The notes under the pieces were generated by a model. That model was not told the DNA's origin and did no database searches. It saw only the letters and a list, made by a program, of their open reading frames with translations. A DNA stretch of 64,000 nucleotides, from positions 61,905-125,904 of the forward strand of contig NZ_QPJC01000014.1 of assembly GCF_003337235.1 (NCBI RefSeq), in the 5' to 3' direction. Both the position numbers and the translations under genes were made by a program. This stretch comes from Halopolyspora algeriensis (GTDB lineage: Bacteria > Actinomycetota > Actinomycetes > Mycobacteriales > Pseudonocardiaceae). Of this stretch, positions 58,013 to 64,000 are shown one piece after another (position 1 is the stretch's first letter; the number at the start of each line of letters is the position of its first letter).

Positions 58013-58633
58013 TCACTGAACCACCGTCAGCCGGAGCCCTTCCGCCAGCTCGGCTCGCGTGAACACCCGTGCCGCGTACCAGCCGCGTGGCAGCCGCCCC
58101 GTCCGCAGCATTTCGCGGAGGCGCTCGGCGCGTTCGACGTGGCGGGCGAAGGAGCGGGCCCCGACCAGGCGCCCGCGCTCGCGTTGACCGCTGAGCGCTT
58201 CGAAAGTCCCGGCATGGACCCACACCAGGAGCCTCCGACGCCGGGTGAGCCGGGCGAGCACGATCAGCATCGCCCGCGTCGTCGGCCGCGTCGAGGGCTC
58301 GTGCGCCACCACGGGACCGGGGGCGCTCACACAGTGCCAGGCGATGCGGAGCCGGTGCACGAGATGCACCACCGCCCGATACCGGCGATACGGGAGGCGA
58401 GCGGGCAGCACGGCACCCAGGACCCGATGCACCTGTTCGGGGTCGAGCACCGGCACGGGCGCCGTCGCCACCGTTTTTCCCAGCAGAGTGCTCTTGCCCG
58501 CACCGGGAAGACCGGCGAGGACGACGAGATCACGCCGGCCGATCCGCACGTCGGGCGGCGGAAGTGTCTCTGGTGCGGGCATCAGCCGGTCCGGAATCTC
58601 CACGTCGAGGTTCAGAGTACGCACCGTGATCAC
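58013..58633 (-). CDS. P-loop ATPase/kinase (AAA_33-like)
   Basis: The GTG at 58633 gives 206 residues; the frame is open further up but enters a hairpin region. Walker A is VVLAGLPGAGKSTLLGKTVA, then PVLDPEQVHRVLGAVLPARL, VHLVHRLRIAWHCV, and a basic Arg-rich C-terminus (LARLTRRRRLLVWVHAGTFE). This is the arrangement of zeta-toxin/polynucleotide-kinase-like P-loop kinases. Function is unknown; it sits where glnD is usual in related genomes. Confidence 0.65.
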   Translation of the reverse strand: MITVRTLNLDVEIPDRLMPAPETLPPPDVRIGRRDLVVLAGLPGAGKSTLLGKTVATAPVPVLDPEQVHRVLGAVLPARLPYRRYRAVVHLVHRLRIAWHCVSAPGPVVAHEPSTRPTTRAMLIVLARLTRRRRLLVWVHAGTFEALSGQRERGRLVGARSFARHVERAERLREMLRTGRLPRGWYAARVFTRAELAEGLRLTVVQ

Positions 58634-58976
58634 AGCCGGGGGACCGGCCCGTGTCACCGCCGCCGTGCCGCAGGGTGGCCCGGATCCCACCGGGCCACCC
58701 GTGGCGACCCCCTGGCGCGCTCCGCCACCGCCGGCCTTGCCCGCCCGACCCCCAGCACGGGCGGGCAACACCCCCTGCCGGCTTCGCTCCCCGCGTTACG
58801 GCCACGAGTCTGCCGCCCCGGGGCTGCCGGCGAGGACCGCGAACTCCCCGAATCCCTCTGCGTAGTGTTACGCAGATCGGGGTGTGGCGGCGCGCACGAC
58901 CACGCGGGCACGAGCCGTGCTCGTGCCCGCATGGTGCCCGGCCTTTGCGAACGGGCCGATCCGATCTCCCGACTTC
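58634..58976. other. Hairpin-rich intergenic region between glnB and the P-loop ATPase gene
   Basis: This 343-bp gap contains four stem-loops: GGGTGGCCCGG/CCGGGCCACCC (58673-58700), TTGCCCGCCC/GGGCGGGCAA (58737-58768), CTGCGTA/TACGCAG (58858-58875) and the terminator at 58904-58930. No gene was found; glnD, normally next to glnB, is not here. Confidence 0.7.
58904..58930 (-). terminator. Terminator after glnB
   Basis: A perfect 12-bp stem, GCGGGCACGAGC (58904-58915) with GCTCGTGCCCGC (58919-58930) around a CGT loop, lies 46 nt past the glnB stop at 58977. Confidence 0.85.
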
Positions 58977-60652
<1,676 letters not shown>

Positions 60653-60762
60653 GTTGCCTCCCGTACGGTCCGGCCGTGTGACGTCGAATCCGCATCGTCG
60701 GCAACCGGTGTTGCGGCGGAATGCGCGAGTTGTTTCCGCCGAATGAATTCCGGGGCTGTCCC

Positions 60763-60778
60763 GTTACGGCTGTGTCAC
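60763..60778 (-). promoter_or_regulatory. Possible GlnR box upstream of amt
   Basis: On the minus strand GTGAC-N6-GTAAC (60778-60763) fits the gTnAc-n6-GaAAc half of the Streptomyces GlnR box, about 111-126 bp upstream of the amt start. amt-glnB is a GlnR target in Streptomyces, so the position makes sense; a second a/b site is not clear. Confidence 0.4.
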
Positions 60779-60841
60779 CACCGCAAGTTCGTCACTGTCC
60801 GAAGAACGGGAGGCAACGGGTCGTGGCGCTCTGTCCCGGGG

Positions 60842-62509
60842 TCACTCCAGCAACGCGTCGACGAAGGCCTCCGGTTCGAAGGGCGCGAGGTGATCGGCAC
60901 CCTCGCCCAGGCCGACGAGTTTCACCGGTACCCCGAGCTCGCGCTGCACCTGGAAGACGATGCCGCCCTTGGCGGTGCCGTCGAGCTTGGTCAACACGAT
61001 GCCGGTGACATCGACGACGTCGGAGAACACCCGCGCCTGGGTGAGGCCGTTCTGCCCGGTGGTGGCGTCGAGCACCAGCAGCACCTCGTCCACCTGGGCG
61101 CGCTTTTCGACCACGCGTTTGACCTTGCCGAGTTCGTCCATCAACCCGGTCTTGGTGTGCAGGCGGCCTGCGGTGTCGACCAGCACCGCATCCACGCCGG
61201 TGTCGCTGCCGCGCTGCACCGCCTCGAAAGCCACGCTGGCGGGGTCGGCACCCTCGTTGCCGCGCACGGCCTCCGCGCCGACGCGTTCGCCCCACGTGGC
61301 AAGTTGCTCCACCGCTGCCGCACGGAAGGTGTCGGCGGCACCGAGCAGCACCGTGCGCCCCTCGGCCACCAGCACGCGGGCGAGCTTGCCGGTCGTGGTG
61401 GTCTTGCCCGTCCCGTTGACGCCGACGACGAGCACGACCGCGGGCTTGCCGCCGTCGGACGGATCACCGTGCGGCAGCGCCTGCACGGAACGCTGCATGT
61501 CGGGCCGCAACGCATCGACCAGGACCTCCCGCAGCAGAGCGCGGACCTGCTCGGGAGTGCGTACCCCGCGGGAGGCGATCTCCGAGCGCAACCGCTCGAT
61601 GATCTCGGTCGCGGTGGCTGCTCCGAGATCGGCCATGAGCAGCGTGTCCTCGATTTCTTCCCAGGAGTCCTCGTCGAGGTCACCGGCACCCAGCAGCCCG
61701 AGCACGCTCTGACCGAAGGTGGAGCGGGACCGGGACAGGCGGCCGCGCAACCGTTCGAGCCGGCCGCTGGTGGGCTCGATCTCCTCCACGGGTGCTTCGG
61801 CCGGAGGCGCCGGTTCGGGCGCCTCGGGTTCGGCGGGCGCTTCGGGCTCGGCAGGCGTCGTCTCCAGTTCCACCGGAGTGTCCGGCTCGGCCGGAATCAC
61901 ATCCGGCACCTCCGGAACAACCTCCGCCTCGGCGGGCGCCTCGGGTTCGGCGGGTGCCTCGGGTTCGGCCGTGGGAGCCGCCTGCGACTCGGCAGACCTT
62001 TCCGGCTCGGCCGTGGGAGTTTCCGGCTCGGCCGTGGGGGCCCCCGCTGCAGTCGCCGAGGTGCGCCCCTCCTGCTTCGGGATCGTCGGCTGCGATTCGG
62101 CTGTCGGCTGTTGGCGTGGCTCTCGCGTTTCCGCCTCGGTCTCGGCGGGCGGAGATGCGGTGGCTTCCGGCCCGGACTTGTCCGGCAACGGGACGTCGAC
62201 GATGCCCGGCCGCTCACTGTCGCGAGGGACAGCGGCATCGTCACCGACACCGGGCTGGCCCTCCACCTCGGTCCGCTCGCCGGTCGGCGGCTCCGGCGGA
62301 GCTGCCGTGCCGGTGCCGCCGCTGGACAGGCTGATCCCGCTGCCGGTGCGATAGCCGCCTCCCCGAGCGGTGCCGGTTTCACCGGTCTGCTCGTCCCGCC
62401 GGCGCAGGCTGATTCTCCTGCGCCGGTTCAGCAGTACCCCGACGACCACGAGGATCGCCAGCAACACCAGGGCGACAACGATGATCAAGATCACGTTTGT
62501 GGTGGTCAC
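60842..62509 (-). CDS. ftsY: Signal recognition particle receptor FtsY
   Basis: The GTG at 62509 gives 555 residues: an N-terminal membrane helix (VILIIVVALVLLAILVVVGV), a basic patch, a roughly 190-residue Pro/Ala/Glu-rich linker (imperfect TAEPE/APAEPE repeats), then the NG GTPase domain (VGVNGTGKTTTTGKLARVLV, DTAGRLHTKTGLMDELGKVK, TKLDGTAKGGIV, VKLVGLGEGADHLAPFEPEA). It docks SRP-ribosome complexes at the membrane. Confidence 0.96.
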   Translation of the reverse strand: MTTTNVILIIVVALVLLAILVVVGVLLNRRRRISLRRRDEQTGETGTARGGGYRTGSGISLSSGGTGTAAPPEPPTGERTEVEGQPGVGDDAAVPRDSERPGIVDVPLPDKSGPEATASPPAETEAETREPRQQPTAESQPTIPKQEGRTSATAAGAPTAEPETPTAEPERSAESQAAPTAEPEAPAEPEAPAEAEVVPEVPDVIPAEPDTPVELETTPAEPEAPAEPEAPEPAPPAEAPVEEIEPTSGRLERLRGRLSRSRSTFGQSVLGLLGAGDLDEDSWEEIEDTLLMADLGAATATEIIERLRSEIASRGVRTPEQVRALLREVLVDALRPDMQRSVQALPHGDPSDGGKPAVVLVVGVNGTGKTTTTGKLARVLVAEGRTVLLGAADTFRAAAVEQLATWGERVGAEAVRGNEGADPASVAFEAVQRGSDTGVDAVLVDTAGRLHTKTGLMDELGKVKRVVEKRAQVDEVLLVLDATTGQNGLTQARVFSDVVDVTGIVLTKLDGTAKGGIVFQVQRELGVPVKLVGLGEGADHLAPFEPEAFVDALLE

Positions 62510-62624
62510 GCACCCATCGTCGCACCTCGAATCGTGTCGATCCGAGCGGACCCATGTGAGCGATTCACCAACAATGTGCACAGAATGCTTGCATTTACCC
62601 GATCGGGTGTCCTACACCACACCT

Positions 62625-63869
62625 GTGACCTCGTGGCGGGTGATAGGACTGCTCTCCGGCACCTCGATGGACGGTGTCGACGTAGCCGCTGCCGATTTCC
62701 GGTACGCAGCGGGCACGATCCTGCTGCGTCCTCTCGGACACACCGCGATCGCCTACCCGAACGAGCTCCGGGAGGGTTTGCTCGCCGCTCTCCCGCCCGG
62801 CGAGTGCAGCGCCGGGGAGCTGTGCCGACTCGACACCCTGATCGGGCAGTCCTTCGCGGAAGCCGCCCGGTACGGGCTCGACTCCCTCGCAGGCGGGCAC
62901 GCCGACCTCACGGCCTCGCTCGGGCAAACTCTGTATCACTGGGTCGACAACGGCCGGTCCCGGGGAACCCTGCAACTCGGCCAACCGGCATGGATCGCCG
63001 AATCCACCGGCCTTCCGGTCATCGCCGACCTGCGCGCCCGCGACGTCGCGGCCGGAGGTCAGGGCGCACCACTGGCCGGGATGCTCGACGCGCTGTGGCT
63101 CGCCACGGAGCGGGCCCGGCCCGACATCGCGCTCAACATCGGAGGGATCGCCAACATCACCGTGGTCGGCGGCGAGGAAATCCTGGCCTACGACACCGGC
63201 CCGGGCAACGCGCTGATCGACGCGGCAGCGACCACGGTGACCGGAGGCGCGCGGCAGCAGGACACCAACGGGGAGATCGCCGCACGCGGAACCGTCCGAC
63301 CCGACGTGCTCGGCACGCTGCTCTCCGACACCTACTTCGGGCTGCGCCCACCGAAATCCACCGGCAAGGAACATTTCAACGGCGAGTACCTGCGTCGTGT
63401 CCTCGCCGGTACAGCGGGGATCTCCGATGCCGATCTGCTGGCCACACTGACCGAGCTCACCGCCACGACCATCGCCGACGCCTGCCGTGCACACCGCGCC
63501 CGCACGGTCGTCGCCTCCGGAGGAGGCGTCGCCAATCCCGTGCTGATGGCCGCGCTGCGCCGCCTGCTCGACGACTCCGGGATCGAGCTGACCGTCAGTG
63601 ATGCACTCGGCCTGCCCTCGGACAGCAAGGAGGCCTACCTGACCGCGCTGCTGGGATTCCTCGGATGGAACGGGATGCCGGGCAACGTGCCGAGCACGAC
63701 CGGCGCTCGCGGGCCACGCATCCTGGGCAGCTTCACTCCCGGCAGCGGTCCGCTGCGTCCGCCGCCGGTCCCCGATCAGCCGGCACGGCGCCTGCGCGTC
63801 GTGACCGACGAGCACACCGACGCCCGCAACGAGCAGGAGGCGCCATGCGGATCACCGACCTCGTCGTGA
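62625..63869 (+). CDS. anmK: Anhydro-N-acetylmuramic acid kinase
   Basis: The GTG at 62625 gives 414 residues (GTG 62607 is also possible). It has VIGLLSGTSMDGVDVAAADF (ATP/substrate site), LTASLGQTLYHW, DLRARDVAAGGQGAPLA, ALNIGGIANITVV, YDTGPGNALIDA and PPKSTGKEHFN. AnmK opens 1,6-anhydroMurNAc to MurNAc-6-phosphate in peptidoglycan recycling. The C-terminus after LLGFLGWNGMPGN is a variable extension. It overlaps the next gene by 25 bp. Confidence 0.95.
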   Translation: MTSWRVIGLLSGTSMDGVDVAAADFRYAAGTILLRPLGHTAIAYPNELREGLLAALPPGECSAGELCRLDTLIGQSFAEAARYGLDSLAGGHADLTASLGQTLYHWVDNGRSRGTLQLGQPAWIAESTGLPVIADLRARDVAAGGQGAPLAGMLDALWLATERARPDIALNIGGIANITVVGGEEILAYDTGPGNALIDAAATTVTGGARQQDTNGEIAARGTVRPDVLGTLLSDTYFGLRPPKSTGKEHFNGEYLRRVLAGTAGISDADLLATLTELTATTIADACRAHRARTVVASGGGVANPVLMAALRRLLDDSGIELTVSDALGLPSDSKEAYLTALLGFLGWNGMPGNVPSTTGARGPRILGSFTPGSGPLRPPPVPDQPARRLRVVTDEHTDARNEQEAPCGSPTSS

Positions 63870-64000
63870 TGGGACTGTACCTGCTGGCCATGCCCGCGAT
63901 GGGGGTGCTGCTCAGCGGCAGGCAGCGCACCACGCGGGACTACTTCCTCGGCAGCAGGAACCTCCCGTGGTGGGCGGTGTGCTTCTCGGTGGTCGCCACC
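63845..64000 (+). CDS. Sodium:solute symporter (SSS family), N-terminal fragment cut by window end
   Basis: From ATG 63845 the 52 visible residues run TM1 (LVVMGLYLLAMPAMGVLLSG), the conserved TTRDYFLGSRNLPWWAVCFS and the start of TM2. R-D-Y-F-L-G-x-R-x-L-P-W-W is the SSS hallmark. It overlaps anmK by 25 bp, so it is probably co-translated with it and may import the anhydro-muropeptide sugar (inference). Confidence 0.85.
   Translation, partial: MRITDLVVMGLYLLAMPAMGVLLSGRQRTTRDYFLGSRNLPWWAVCFSVVAT

Overview
The window is a 64 kb piece of a high-GC actinomycete chromosome. Mycothione reductase, a WhiG-type sigma factor, XRE/DUF397 pairs, a site-2 protease next to the two MEP-pathway genes, and cobalamin riboswitches all point to Actinomycetia. 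The gene order over about 21-62 kb follows the Mycobacterium tuberculosis block ftsY-amt-glnB ... ffh ... rpsP-rimM-trmD-rplS-lepB-rnhB ... dprA-xerC-rpsB-tsf-pyrH-frr-cdsA-rlmN-dxr-rip1-gcpE-mapB. WhiG suggests a sporulating or filamentous relative, plausibly in the Pseudonocardiales; the genus cannot be fixed from this sequence alone.

Layout. (1) 0-20 kb is an accessory and cobalamin region. A fused ChlI/ChlD-type chelatase subunit (cut by the window start) and cobN each have their own B12 riboswitch, and cobQ lies further on. Between them are an ElaA-like acetyltransferase, an adenine deaminase, a secreted trypsin-like protease, a LysE exporter, an XRE/DUF397 module with an AT-rich divergent promoter, a D-2-hydroxyacid dehydrogenase, a PEBP protein, mycothione reductase, NADP-glutamate dehydrogenase, and an MFS transporter with a divergent GntR regulator. 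(2) 20-36 kb holds the type I methionine aminopeptidase, a PIN toxin-like gene, a lipoprotein class B PBP, a GNAT, ispG-rip1-dxr, rlmN, and a GufA-type ZIP transporter plus a DtxR/MntR regulator with matching operator candidates. (3) 35-43 kb is the translation and lipid core cdsA-frr-pyrH-tsf-rpsB, followed by whiG-xerC-dprA-yifB-yraN. (4) 45-51 kb is rnhB-lepB-rplS-trmD-rimM-KH-rpsP. (5) 51-62.5 kb has two tandem CPBP membrane proteases, an amidohydrolase, ffh, a DEAD-box helicase, a P-loop ATPase, glnB-amt and ftsY. (6) The right edge has anmK coupled to a truncated sodium:solute symporter gene.

Most genes are housekeeping and on the minus strand, with many 4-base start/stop overlaps (cobQ/Phd-like ORF, dxr/rip1, yifB/dprA, lepB/rnhB, rpsP/KH, ffh/amidohydrolase, amt/glnB) that indicate operons. 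About a dozen strong hairpins mark transcription-unit ends. The least ordinary signals are a two-copy dispersed intergenic element with conserved paired hairpins (about 23.6 and 33.5 kb, opposite orientations), a tiny Phd-like antitoxin ORF coupled to cobQ, absence of glnD beside glnB-amt with a hairpin-dense gap in its place, a voltage-sensor-like membrane protein without a visible pore, and a ZIP-transporter promoter whose -10 is overlapped by a DtxR-family box. No CRISPR array, insertion sequence, tRNA or rRNA gene was seen.
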